Under the pieces are notes generated by a model, which searched no databases, had not been told where the DNA came from, and saw only the letters and a program-made list of their open reading frames with translations. This document shows positions 47,791-56,176 of a stretch of DNA of 64,000 nt, piece by piece (position 1 is the stretch's first letter; every line of letters begins with the position of its first letter). Source of the DNA: Sulfurimonas sp. (lineage in GTDB: Bacteria; Campylobacterota; Campylobacteria; Campylobacterales; Sulfurimonadaceae); the NCBI GenBank assembly GCA_028687935.1, contig JAQTZE010000005.1, forward strand, positions 124,001 to 188,000. The letters run 5' to 3'. The position numbers and the translations under genes were made by a program.

Positions 47791-47895
47791 ACTGCCGCGC
47801 TTTGCTCTCAGTGACAGAACCTTAAAAGAGTGCCGCGTTTCGCCAGCAGTGACTGAGTTGAGTCATTGCGAGGAACGCAGTGACATGGCAATCTA
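47791..47895. repeat. Cluster of GTCATTGCGAGG-type repeats
   Basis: Two related units (TGCCGCG...CAGTGAC at 47793-47814 and 47831-47853) are followed by GTCATTGCG-AGGAA-CGCAGTGAC (47862-47884; stem with one mismatch) and ATGGCAATCT. The last matches a palindromic intergenic family known in many bacterial phyla. It fills the gap between the porin and the RDD gene; the rest of the 384-base gap (47509-47892) holds the porin promoter and leader and no gene. Confidence 0.6.
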
Positions 47896-48378
47896 CTCTG
47901 CGTTTACCTTTATATTCATACTTCCACTCATAATATCATGCAAAGCTTTTTTGTCTTTTCTATAGAAAGGAAGAAAGAGTCCCAAAAGCGTTGTTGCAGT
48001 CAATAAAAACGCAACAAAACGCCATAGTGCTCGAATAAAAGAGAGTTTTTGCTGCGTTTTGCTATCTACAACTCTCATGTTATAGGCTTTTTTCCCTGGA
48101 GTCTGAGCGCTGATACTGATAAAGAGTGCATAGATGATCGCATAGAGGACAACGGCGCTAAACTGTGCCACTTCCGAAGCCTGAAATGCGTCCTTACCAC
48201 TGAGTACAACATAAGCTATGATATAAAGTATCGGCATATTTATCATAAACATATCTGTTATAAATGCTTTGATTCTATCAATATACACAGGAAATAACGA
48301 ATTATTTTCTATTATATCTTGTTTAGATAAATCTTGTGTTTTATTTTTTGATTGTTTTTTTAGTGTTCTAAATCTCAT
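47893..48378 (-). CDS. RDD family membrane protein
   Basis: 161 residues. YIDRIKAFITDMFMINM near 33 carries the RDD-type Arg/Asp pattern, then three hydrophobic segments and QTPGKKAYNMRVVD near 93-106, another hallmark. Function in bacteria is unclear; some members are ion exchangers. Confidence 0.8.
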   Translation of the reverse strand: MRFRTLKKQSKNKTQDLSKQDIIENNSLFPVYIDRIKAFITDMFMINMPILYIIAYVVLSGKDAFQASEVAQFSAVVLYAIIYALFISISAQTPGKKAYNMRVVDSKTQQKLSFIRALWRFVAFLLTATTLLGLFLPFYRKDKKALHDIMSGSMNIKVNAE

Positions 48379-48496
48379 AAGAGATATTCTAGCGGAGATT
48401 TACTTTAAAATGCTTGTGATGTATAGATTCTAAAGTCAAACTTAGAAGTGAGAAAGAATAGTAATCACAAAGAGAATAATCTCTGCCTTAAAGAGG

Positions 48497-48552
48497 CAAA
48501 GCTTTAGTCGCCTTAGCGGCGCAAGCGAGAAAAGTGGATTACTCCACTTTTC
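48497..48552. repeat. Repeat GCTTTAGTCGCCTTAGCGGC with terminator hairpin
   Basis: The conserved block (48501-48520) precedes a perfect 10-base stem GAAAAGTGGA / TCCACTTTTC (48529-48552) seven bases past the petC stop. Matches the element at 40425 except for the hairpin sequence. Confidence 0.6.
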
Positions 48553-48559
48553 GTACTAA

Positions 48560-49507
48560 TTAGTGTAGATCTCTCCACACTTGTTTTTTCCAAAGAAGTG
48601 CGAAGATAGCGAAGATGATGATGTAGATCATTACATTCATACCTACAGACTCTCTTTCAGCTCTTTTTGTATCTCCAGAATCTTTCATATGTTCAATAAC
48701 TTTTTCAGCCATCTCAGCAGTAACACCAACGCGTGGCATTGCTGTACCTTCAAGTTGACTTTGTGGATTTTCCATAAGAGTACTTACGAAGTGCTCGCCA
48801 CGAGAACGGATGTACATACTTAAATCCGGTGGCAATTTACCCATATATGCTTTGAGTGAATCTTGATACTCTAACACTTTGATGTCAAATGCAAGTTCAT
48901 CTTTTTTATCTTTAAAGCTTGGTTTTTCACCCATTTGAGTCCAGTTTTCATAGCTCATTGCGTGACATCTACCACAAGCATTTTCAAAAGCTATCTTAGG
49001 AGTAACTTCTTCTGCTTTAAGCGCTATAGACTTAAGATATGCAACCATATCAGCGGCTTCTTGATCTATATCTCCGCCAGCTCCAAAAAATTGTGCCATT
49101 GGGTGCATTTTGCCAGACTCTTCAGTGAATTTGTGCTCTACCTTGAGTGCATGCGCAGGATTTTTGATAAGTTGGGCTAAAAACTTCTCATCATATACAA
49201 CACCAGCATTACTCAAGTCAGGTGGATTTACACCATAACTTGCTGCTGCCATTTGTGGCTCCATAGCAGCTGGCATACCAGCTACTTCGATAGAGTGACA
49301 ACCAGTACATGCGCCAGCTCCCACAACTAATTCTTGACCGCGAGTTGCATCACCTGTTTTATCAAGTGCAGGGAGATCAGCGTAAGCAAAATGCTCGCTC
49401 TCTACATGCTTGTGCATTACATGGTGCGCATACGGTTCTACGAGATAGTATGTAATAAGTGAAAAAATTACAACTACTGCGAGTATTAATGGTTCTTTGT
49501 TTTTCAT
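48560..49507 (-). CDS. petC: Di-haem cytochrome c subunit of the bc1 complex
   Basis: 315 residues with an N-terminal membrane anchor, two haem motifs CTGCHS near 66 and CGRCHA near 178, methionine-containing segments for the sixth ligand, and a C-terminal membrane helix (MNVMIYIIIFAIFALLW). The two-haem form, unlike single-haem cytochrome c1, is known from epsilonproteobacteria. Third gene of petABC. Confidence 0.9.
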   Translation of the reverse strand: MKNKEPLILAVVVIFSLITYYLVEPYAHHVMHKHVESEHFAYADLPALDKTGDATRGQELVVGAGACTGCHSIEVAGMPAAMEPQMAAASYGVNPPDLSNAGVVYDEKFLAQLIKNPAHALKVEHKFTEESGKMHPMAQFFGAGGDIDQEAADMVAYLKSIALKAEEVTPKIAFENACGRCHAMSYENWTQMGEKPSFKDKKDELAFDIKVLEYQDSLKAYMGKLPPDLSMYIRSRGEHFVSTLMENPQSQLEGTAMPRVGVTAEMAEKVIEHMKDSGDTKRAERESVGMNVMIYIIIFAIFALLWKKQVWRDLH

Positions 49508-49516
49508 ATTATCTCC

Positions 49517-50731
49517 TTATACTTTTTTTTCAAACATAGTGATAAATGGAAGCATCAACCACTGCACGATAAACAGAATTGCCGAAACAAAACCTATTTG
49601 GCTAAATATACCTTCTGGAGGCAATTTACCCATTGCTGTAAGAACTATCAAGTTTACAAGCATCACCCAGAACCAAATCGCAAATAGTCCACGACGATTT
49701 GCAGGAACTGTATTTGGACTTCTATCCAACCAAGGTAGGAGCACGAAAATAACTTGAGCAAACGCAAACGCAATAAGACCTATATCAATAGAGAACGGAC
49801 GTAAAATCTCATATGACCACAAGAAGTACCACTCAGGGTAGATGTGTGCTGGAGTCTTAAGACCATCTGCAGGGTCAAAGTTTACAGCGTCCATAGCGAA
49901 ACCGTAGTTCCAGAAAACAAGGTAGAAGAAGAAGATAAGATAAATACCCACAACCATCATATCTTTTGACATGAAGTCATTTGCAAATCTCATAACTTTT
50001 GAACCCGCTTTGTCGCCTGCTAAATATTTTTTAGCTTCTTTATCAAAGTCTATCTCTTCACCCTCTTGGTTGTTTACGTGAGGAATACGAAGTGCACCGA
50101 AGTGTAAACCGATAAGACCTAAAATAGCCAAAGGAATAAGAAGTACGTGAAGCATAAAGAAACGTGTCAAGAATGCTTGAGCAGGAACATAATCCCCACG
50201 AATCCACTCAACTAAACCATCAGCATGTAATGAACCACCAGAGAAAAGGTTTGTAATAACCATACCAGCCCAGTAAGACATCTGTCCCCATGGAAGCATA
50301 TAACCAGAAAAAGCTTCAGCTGAAAACGCAACGAAAAGAAGCATTCCTGAAACCCAGATCAACTCACGACCCTTTTTATATGAACCATAGTAGATACCCG
50401 TAAACATGTGGATGTAAATGATAAGGAATACTACAGATGCCGCAACACCGTGTACATGTCTCCACAACCATCCAAAATCAACGTCTCTCATAATAGTGTA
50501 GTTTACACTGTAAAACGCAGTATCAACATTTGGTTGATAATACATCAATAAAAAGATGCCAGAAACTAAAAGAAGTGCAAATGTGATCACAAGAACCATA
50601 CCCATTGCCCACAAGAAGTTAATATTTTTCGGAATCCAATACTCCGACATCATCACTTTTTCTACTTTGTCGATTGCTAAACGTTGGTTTAACCAATCTT
50701 TAACGCTTGTTGCTTTTGTAAAATGCGCCAT
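49517..50731 (-). CDS. petB: Cytochrome b subunit of the bc1 complex
   Basis: 404 residues, about eight or nine membrane helices, haem-binding histidines in the second and fourth helices (WRHVHGVAASVVF near 90 and RFFMLHVLLIPLAILGLIGL near 192), and the quinol-oxidation-site PEWY motif (YPEWYFLWSYEILR near 296). Single full-length cytochrome b rather than split b6/IV. Confidence 0.94.
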   Translation of the reverse strand: MAHFTKATSVKDWLNQRLAIDKVEKVMMSEYWIPKNINFLWAMGMVLVITFALLLVSGIFLLMYYQPNVDTAFYSVNYTIMRDVDFGWLWRHVHGVAASVVFLIIYIHMFTGIYYGSYKKGRELIWVSGMLLFVAFSAEAFSGYMLPWGQMSYWAGMVITNLFSGGSLHADGLVEWIRGDYVPAQAFLTRFFMLHVLLIPLAILGLIGLHFGALRIPHVNNQEGEEIDFDKEAKKYLAGDKAGSKVMRFANDFMSKDMMVVGIYLIFFFYLVFWNYGFAMDAVNFDPADGLKTPAHIYPEWYFLWSYEILRPFSIDIGLIAFAFAQVIFVLLPWLDRSPNTVPANRRGLFAIWFWVMLVNLIVLTAMGKLPPEGIFSQIGFVSAILFIVQWLMLPFITMFEKKV

Positions 50732-50743
50732 TTATTCCCTTCC

Positions 50744-51268
50744 TTACAGCGTAATGCCGTTCTCTTTCATTTTTGTGTACTCAGGTCCAGCTTCACCTAA
50801 AACCAATGTATTGCCTTCAATTTTAAACGGAGGTATATCAAAGCCACGTGGAGGTGGAACTTTTGTGACATTACCTGAGTAATCAAATTGACCACCATGA
50901 CATGCACATAAGAAGCCCTCTTTTGCAGGCTCGTATGCAGGAATACATCCAAGGTGAGTACATAAACCTATACAAACCATATAGTGTGCACCATTGACTT
51001 CAATATCACGTGCTTTTTGTGCATCTGTCTGTTTTGCTACCATATCTGCTGTTTTTTTGAGAACGAAGATCGGTTTACCTCTCCATTTTTCAGTAACAAG
51101 TTCATTTTCCTTGTAAACTGAAAGATCAAGAGTTGTAAATCCTGCAGAACGAACACTTGGGAGCGGATCCCAAGATTTTTTCATTGCGTATAACGAAGCA
51201 ATTGCGCCAACACCTGCGACGGCACCGAATGCCTTGCCCATAAAACCTCTACGGCTGTTATTTTCCAT
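50744..51268 (-). CDS. petA: Rieske iron-sulfur subunit of the bc1 complex
   Basis: 174 residues with a twin-arginine-type N-terminus (SRRGFMGKAFGAVAG), which serves as Tat signal and membrane anchor, and the [2Fe-2S] ligands CTHLGC and CHGGQFD near 118 and 134. ATG 51268 (MENNSRRGF) fits the family; an upstream in-frame ATG adds 16 residues that precede the Tat motif. First gene of petABC. Confidence 0.92.
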   Translation of the reverse strand: MENNSRRGFMGKAFGAVAGVGAIASLYAMKKSWDPLPSVRSAGFTTLDLSVYKENELVTEKWRGKPIFVLKKTADMVAKQTDAQKARDIEVNGAHYMVCIGLCTHLGCIPAYEPAKEGFLCACHGGQFDYSGNVTKVPPPRGFDIPPFKIEGNTLVLGEAGPEYTKMKENGITL

Positions 51269-51304
51269 TTTTGCCCACTTTAAATGTGAATTTTTAAAGT
51301 GTTC

Positions 51305-51310
51305 ATTATA
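51305..51310 (-). promoter_or_regulatory. -10 element of the petABC promoter
   Basis: TATAAT on the minus strand in TTTGGTATATAATG, 37 bases upstream of the petA ATG and just past the stop of the upstream gene. Confidence 0.6.
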
Positions 51311-51331
51311 TACCAAATAACTTTTAATTAA

Positions 51332-52198
51332 TTATAAATTTAAGTTTTCTTTTATAAATTTTCCAATTTTGTCACTCATGTGCTCTATTTTGTAATACTT
51401 TTCACTCTCTATTAGATTTATTATGCTAGTAATTTGACCTAGGTCAAGAGTTTCTACGATAGGGACGCCAAAACGCTCAAATAGTTCGTTAAAATTTCTC
51501 GTATAGTCTTCTCTTTGGATATAAATTGGTCGTCCACCTGAAGCTAAAGAGTCTAAAACTGCTTGAGGTGATGCAGTGATTAATATGTCTGTTTTTTTGA
51601 TCATCGCTTCATATTCTTCAAATTCATGGTGTTTTTTGAATTTTTTCTTAAGCGAATCTTCGTAATCTAAAAAGTAGTAAAATCCGAGTTGCAACTCTGC
51701 GTTTAGATCTTCTATAAACGCAAGATTTTTTTCCAAATCTTTCTCATAATCATCATCACCAAAGAAATAAGCTATCTTTATCTCTTTTGGAACTTTTTCA
51801 AAAAATTCTTCACCAACTGCGTAGCCATTGCATATGCCTTCGCCATGAAGGTAGGGAGAGATAAGCAACTCATTTGGATCTTTGACATCATTTGCATCAT
51901 CGCTCACACGGATAAAAGTAGAAAAATATTGGCGCATATCAGCAAGCATGATAGGGTTCGCTTCTTCTGAGTCAAAGATAAGCTGATCTCCATGATGGGC
52001 TATTTGCGGGATATTGCGGACAACATCTATCCCCACACTTTTTGAGATACCGAAATCTTTTGCAACTTGTGCGATACGAAAATCAGAACAAAGCAGTGTG
52101 ATATCTACATCGTCCAAAGCACGGATGATAGCTGCAGCTCTTCTAAATCTATCAAGTCCAATACGGTGACCTGTGTGTACATAATAAAAAGTCTTCAT
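51332..52198 (-). CDS. Glycosyltransferase-like (GT-B fold) protein
   Basis: 288 residues. The start FYYVHTGHRIGLDRFRRAAA and the C-terminal DILITASPQAVLDSLASGGR resemble the two halves of MurG/PseG-like GT-B proteins, with a Gly-rich turn near the end for a nucleotide sugar. No catalytic assignment is possible. It contains an inverted pair of the AAACGCA word (51698-51722), so it belongs to the core; the accessory DNA begins just upstream of its start. Precedes petABC on the same strand. Confidence 0.55.
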   Translation of the reverse strand: MKTFYYVHTGHRIGLDRFRRAAAIIRALDDVDITLLCSDFRIAQVAKDFGISKSVGIDVVRNIPQIAHHGDQLIFDSEEANPIMLADMRQYFSTFIRVSDDANDVKDPNELLISPYLHGEGICNGYAVGEEFFEKVPKEIKIAYFFGDDDYEKDLEKNLAFIEDLNAELQLGFYYFLDYEDSLKKKFKKHHEFEEYEAMIKKTDILITASPQAVLDSLASGGRPIYIQREDYTRNFNELFERFGVPIVETLDLGQITSIINLIESEKYYKIEHMSDKIGKFIKENLNL

Positions 52199-52346
52199 CT
52201 ATTTACTGTCTCTCGCTGCAATTGTCATATCTAATATAGTTTGATAATACATATATAACCTTAAAATACTAATTTGTTGGGATTATACACAATATGAATA
52301 AAACTGTCTTATAAAATATGTATAATAAATGTTGAGAACAGTTTAC
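52199..52346. other. AT-rich junction between core and accessory DNA
   Basis: No gene. Holds the putative promoter of the 52198 gene and marks the change from core composition to AT-rich accessory DNA. A short similarity (CAATTGTCATA...ATATAG) to the complement of 53474-53492 was seen but is too weak to call a transposon end. Confidence 0.4.
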
Positions 52347-52380
52347 TTAAAGCTCAATAATGCGCATATTATTAAGCTTT
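52347..52380. terminator. Palindrome at the 3' end of the protease gene
   Basis: AAAGCT-C-AATAAT / ATTATT-A-AGCTTT with a GCGCAT loop; it includes the stop codon of the minus-strand protease gene. There is no T-run on that strand, so it may be an mRNA-end stabiliser rather than a terminator. Confidence 0.5.
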
Positions 52381-53265
52381 TCTTTCAACAACTCTCATAT
52401 CATTTTGATTTTCTACAATTTTCATAATTCCAGGAGAGCTTGACAACGAATGAATAAATGAATGATGTATTGACAAAACAATGTCTTGTAAGTCTTGATC
52501 GCTTTCTAAATCTATAATTTTAAGTCCAACTTCTTTACATTGTTCCAATGAAATATGCCTTGAGTGAGTTTTCATTTCAGAGTGATCAGCTAAAAACTCA
52601 ACAATTCTATCTATTTGCTCCACTTTTGTTACATCTCTATCAAACATACATTTTAATAGCCAATCTTTAACTATATCTTTAGACCATGCAATAGCTTTCT
52701 CGCATTCTCCAAGAAAAGTTGGATGATATTTTCCAATAATTGCTTGCCACAATGGTGTACTAGCAGGATCAGTTTTAATGGCTTTAACTGCATTTTCAAA
52801 TTCTTCAATTACACCTGTAGCAGGAATACCACCAAATTGTGGATCAATTGGTCCTAGACTAGAATGTTTACCCATTATAATTTCTTTAGTAGCACATGCT
52901 ATCATTGTTCCAGCAGACATTGCCAACTGTGGCACAATTGCTCTAATATCATTGTTAAACATAGTATGCAAATAATCTACTATTGATTCAGCAGCAGCCG
53001 TTTGACCGCCTGGTGTATGCAAAATTATATCTAAGCCTTTTTTTCTATCTAACCCATGAATTGTAGCCATTAAAGCATTTTTGTCAGCATCATTAATGGA
53101 TGTTTCAGAATATTCAGGATTTTGTAACCATCCAGAATAATAGGCTATTACGTTTCTGCCTGTTTTTTCAGATAATTTTTTTAGATATTTTTGACGAACT
53201 GTATCAAATGGATGCTTATGATCGCACAAGTTGATTTCATTTAGTATTTCATTCCAACCTGGCAT
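52372..53265 (-). CDS. SDH-family ClpP-fold serine protease
   Basis: 297 residues of the SDH/SppA-like (PF01972) group: IILHTPGGQTAAAESIV near 80 for the oxyanion hole, the probable nucleophile Ser in LAMSAGTMIACAT near 118, and SSLGPIDPQFGG near 136. No signal peptide or anchor, so a cytoplasmic protease is likely. Nine bases separate it from the 59-codon gene upstream. It lies in AT-rich accessory DNA next to the Tn7-like module and may be cargo. Substrate unknown. Confidence 0.8.
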   Translation of the reverse strand: MPGWNEILNEINLCDHKHPFDTVRQKYLKKLSEKTGRNVIAYYSGWLQNPEYSETSINDADKNALMATIHGLDRKKGLDIILHTPGGQTAAAESIVDYLHTMFNNDIRAIVPQLAMSAGTMIACATKEIIMGKHSSLGPIDPQFGGIPATGVIEEFENAVKAIKTDPASTPLWQAIIGKYHPTFLGECEKAIAWSKDIVKDWLLKCMFDRDVTKVEQIDRIVEFLADHSEMKTHSRHISLEQCKEVGLKIIDLESDQDLQDIVLSIHHSFIHSLSSSPGIMKIVENQNDMRVVERKA

Positions 53266-53274
53266 ACAACTACT

Positions 53275-53454
53275 TTAAAGAGAAGCAGTAAAGGCAACTT
53301 GTGTATGCCTTTGAACTGAAGTTTTTTTGATTGTTTTTGCATACTGCTCTGCATTTTTATACTCAGGTAAAGATGATAGATGGATGCCGATTTCTTTCAT
53401 TTTTTTTGCGAAATCCATTTCTGTTCTAACAAAAATATTATTATTTTTAGTCAT
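53275..53454 (-). CDS. 59-residue protein paired with the protease
   Basis: Small reading frame, ATG 53454 with GGGAG six bases upstream and a -10-like TTATAG further up. The product is charged and mostly helical with no cysteine (RTEMDFAKKMKEIGIHL, later YAKTIKKTSVQRH). It is directly upstream of the protease on the same strand, as a substrate, regulator or antitoxin-like partner would be. Not recognised. Confidence 0.6.
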   Translation of the reverse strand: MTKNNNIFVRTEMDFAKKMKEIGIHLSSLPEYKNAEQYAKTIKKTSVQRHTQVAFTASL

Positions 53455-53613
53455 AACACACTCCCTTTACTATAATAATGACAAATTGTATGACATGTAT
53501 TATATATATAATATAAAAATAGCAAATTATATTCCATCATATAAGTTTCTAGTTACAAAACGAAATATAATTAATATAATAGAATGATAATACGAAGATT
53601 TATTTTAATATGC

Positions 53614-53630
53614 TATACTTATTCACCATG
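53614..53630 (+). promoter_or_regulatory. tnsA: tnsA promoter -10 with near-leaderless start
   Basis: Extended -10 TATGCTATACT (hexamer 53614-53619) lies only eight bases before ATG 53628 and no ribosome-binding site is present. The transcript would start at or next to the ATG. Confidence 0.5.
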
Positions 53631-54311
53631 AAAAATGCGCACAAAGAACCAATAACTTTTATTCAGCGTAAACTACAAAAGAACTATCGTTCTATCACAG
53701 GTCACTTCCCTAGTGTAAAAAATAATAAATCAATTCCTTTCGAATCAAAACTAGAATCTGCACTTTTTTTAAGCCTTGAGTTTGATGATGACGTTGAGTC
53801 ATACCTTGAACAACCACAGATAATTATCACTGATGATGAAAAAGAAAAACCTTATCATGCAGATTGCTTTATCAAGATGTTTGACGATACTAATCGCCGC
53901 AACACTATCGTTGAAGTAAAATACACCACTGATCTCAACAAAGAAGAAAACAAAGAGGATTACGAGAAAAAGTTTAAAGCCGCCACCATTGCGACGAACG
54001 CTATGGATATGGATTTCTTGGTTTATACGGAACTTTCCCACTCTGAAAAATATATATTCAATCTAGACTTTTTGTATAGGTATAAAACACAGCCTAGAGA
54101 AAGAAAATTCGACACTAAAATAAAAGACCTATTATCTAAAGCGCCTATATCTGCAATAGATATCGCCAAAAGCATCGGCACTAATCCAAATGATTACATA
54201 ATAGTTGCGAATGCTATTTGGGGACTTGTTGCTCACGGTGAGCTATCTACTGATTTAGAAAAAGAGCTAAATATGAATTCAATTATAGAGATAAATAATG
54301 GCAGTAATTAA
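53628..54311 (+). CDS. tnsA: TnsA-type transposon endonuclease
   Basis: 227 residues. Restriction-endonuclease fold with Glu in FESKLESALFL near 46, Asp in KPYHADCFIKM near 85 and the EVK triad end in NTIVEVKYT near 101; the C-terminal part is the winged-helix TnsA domain. In Tn7 this enzyme cuts the 5' ends so the element moves by cut-and-paste. I prefer ATG 53628 over an in-frame ATG at 53610 because the latter lies in the -10 region. Overlaps tnsB by 14 bases. Confidence 0.88.
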   Translation: MKNAHKEPITFIQRKLQKNYRSITGHFPSVKNNKSIPFESKLESALFLSLEFDDDVESYLEQPQIIITDDEKEKPYHADCFIKMFDDTNRRNTIVEVKYTTDLNKEENKEDYEKKFKAATIATNAMDMDFLVYTELSHSEKYIFNLDFLYRYKTQPRERKFDTKIKDLLSKAPISAIDIAKSIGTNPNDYIIVANAIWGLVAHGELSTDLEKELNMNSIIEINNGSN

Positions 54312-56175
54312 ACTAGATATCGGAACGCAAATTATATACAAGGATCAAAAGTATCAAATTAAAGGATACCCTTCATTAGACGAAGTGTTAATCAAGCTTA
54401 CTGAAAAACCGTACAATGAAAAAGTCCTGAAGGTCAGTACATTGATAAAAGAACCGAAGAATGCGAAGGAACAATCAAACGAACTGGTCGATATAGACGA
54501 TAAAGAGTTTGAAAAAGCTTTGGAAAAATATAAGATTATAGAACCTTTGTTGTCTTTAGAAAAGAGAACTGCCAAAGATGTAGAGGATATCGCTAAAAAA
54601 CATCAAAAAGGTATCGCTACGATATACAGGTGGTTAACTACCTACGAGACTTTTAACACTATCAGCTCACTTAGTCCGGCATATAAAAATTCCGGAGCCA
54701 AAGGTAAAAGCCGTTTAGATAAGTCCGTAGAAGCAATTATAGAATCTGTCATAGATGAATTCTACCTAACCAAACAGCAATATCCTCTATCAATTATATA
54801 TATGAAAATAGTTGAAAAATGTAATAACCTAGATTTGGAAGTTCCAAACATAAACACTATTAGAAATAGGATTAACACTCTTAATCCAAAAATAGTAGCC
54901 AAGAATCGTAAGGGCTTAAGCGTTAGAGATACCAGAGGTATGCCCGGTAAATACCCTGATGTAAAAATGCCGCTCGATGTTATACAAATCGACCACACTA
55001 AAGTAGATGTTATGTTAGTTGATGAAGAAACAAGAAAAAATATAGGAAGAGCAAATATTACCGTTGCTATAGACGTATATAGTCGTATGGTTTATGGATT
55101 TTATATATCCCTTGAAGCTCCTAGCTATTTTAGTGTAGGGCAAGCTCTTCTCAATGCCATACTTCCGAAAGATGATTTACTGAAAATGTACAATGTAACC
55201 GGCGAATGGCCGGTATTTGGTCTACCTCGTGCAGTCAGTATGGATAATGCAAAAGAGTTCAGGAGCAAAAGTTTACAAATGTTTTGTAGCGAATATAGAA
55301 TCAAAGACATCTATCGTCCGGTTGCTCGTAGTCATTTTGGCGGCATAATAGAGCGCCTAGTGGGCATTTCTATGAAAAAAACACATCTAATACCAGGCAC
55401 TACATTTTCAAGTGTGGAGAAAAAAGGAACTTATAATTCAGCCGAATATGCAGTTATGACCATTAGTGAACTTGAGCAATGGTATACGGATTTTATTATC
55501 AACATTTATCATAAAAGCGTCCACAGTACTATTCATATGACTCCTGAAGAAAAATTATATCAAGGGATGCTCGGCGTAGGAGACGGTACTATACCTTTTC
55601 TACCGACGGTCCCATCCAATACGCTTAAACTGAGGATGGCTCTTTTGCCTGCATCTGAACGTACGGTTCAAAAGAACGGTATTACTATTGATTACATCAC
55701 ATACTTTTCTGAAACTCTTCGAAAATGGATAATCCCTGCCCAATATAAAAAGCTCAATCAAAACTTGATATCGAATACAGTACTATGTAGGCGCGATCCA
55801 AGAGATATCAGCAAGATATATGTCTATGATCCTGATATAGATAACTACATAGAAGTTCCTTACGCCGACATTAAAAGACCTGCGATGAACATCAAAGAAC
55901 TTAGACAATCTATCGCAGAAGCAAAAAAAGAAGTTACCGGCAGAGAGCTAGAACAGCATGATATTTTTCAAGCACATAATAGACTATTTGAATATACTGA
56001 GAAAGCTAAAAGAGAACAAAAAACCGTACGCAGACAGATAAGTTCCAAAAAACATATGCAAAAAACCATGGACTATGAATCTAAAGTCTTAAAAAGTGAT
56101 GTGACTCTCAATAAAAAACATAAAGAGACATTTGAAGATGATGAGGACGGATATGAATACTATCCGGTAGGCTAA
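54298..56175 (+). CDS. tnsB: TnsB-type DDE transposase
   Basis: 625 residues: N-terminal HTH domains that bind transposon ends (DIAKKHQKGIATIYRWLTTY near 95), the RNase-H-like integrase core (about 215-400) with the DDE acids in VIQIDHTKVD, AVSMDNAKEF and GGIIERLVG, and a Mu-transposase C-terminal beta-barrel. All three acidic residues are present, so it should be active. Coupled to tnsA and followed by tnsC after one base. Confidence 0.92.
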   Translation: MAVIKLDIGTQIIYKDQKYQIKGYPSLDEVLIKLTEKPYNEKVLKVSTLIKEPKNAKEQSNELVDIDDKEFEKALEKYKIIEPLLSLEKRTAKDVEDIAKKHQKGIATIYRWLTTYETFNTISSLSPAYKNSGAKGKSRLDKSVEAIIESVIDEFYLTKQQYPLSIIYMKIVEKCNNLDLEVPNINTIRNRINTLNPKIVAKNRKGLSVRDTRGMPGKYPDVKMPLDVIQIDHTKVDVMLVDEETRKNIGRANITVAIDVYSRMVYGFYISLEAPSYFSVGQALLNAILPKDDLLKMYNVTGEWPVFGLPRAVSMDNAKEFRSKSLQMFCSEYRIKDIYRPVARSHFGGIIERLVGISMKKTHLIPGTTFSSVEKKGTYNSAEYAVMTISELEQWYTDFIINIYHKSVHSTIHMTPEEKLYQGMLGVGDGTIPFLPTVPSNTLKLRMALLPASERTVQKNGITIDYITYFSETLRKWIIPAQYKKLNQNLISNTVLCRRDPRDISKIYVYDPDIDNYIEVPYADIKRPAMNIKELRQSIAEAKKEVTGRELEQHDIFQAHNRLFEYTEKAKREQKTVRRQISSKKHMQKTMDYESKVLKSDVTLNKKHKETFEDDEDGYEYYPVG

Positions 56176-56176
56176 A

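Larger units (their letters stand above)
206..51722. repeat. Dispersed over-represented word AAACGCAR (both strands)
   Basis: About one hundred copies of AAACGCA or TGCGTTT were counted by hand in the first 52.2 kb, mostly followed by G or A (AAACGCAR). They are in both orientations, in different reading frames (Leu-Arg-Phe at 8572, Ala-Ala-Phe at 2758, Lys-Thr-Gln at 30765) and between genes (6201, 8197, 31408). The count may miss a few; a random sequence would give about six. Confidence 0.75.

Noticed and set aside
53482-53545. Pair of CAAATTRTATnnCAT words as TnsB-binding sites
   Set aside because: Only two imperfect copies in very AT-rich DNA and no clear TGT terminus; not enough to call a transposon end.
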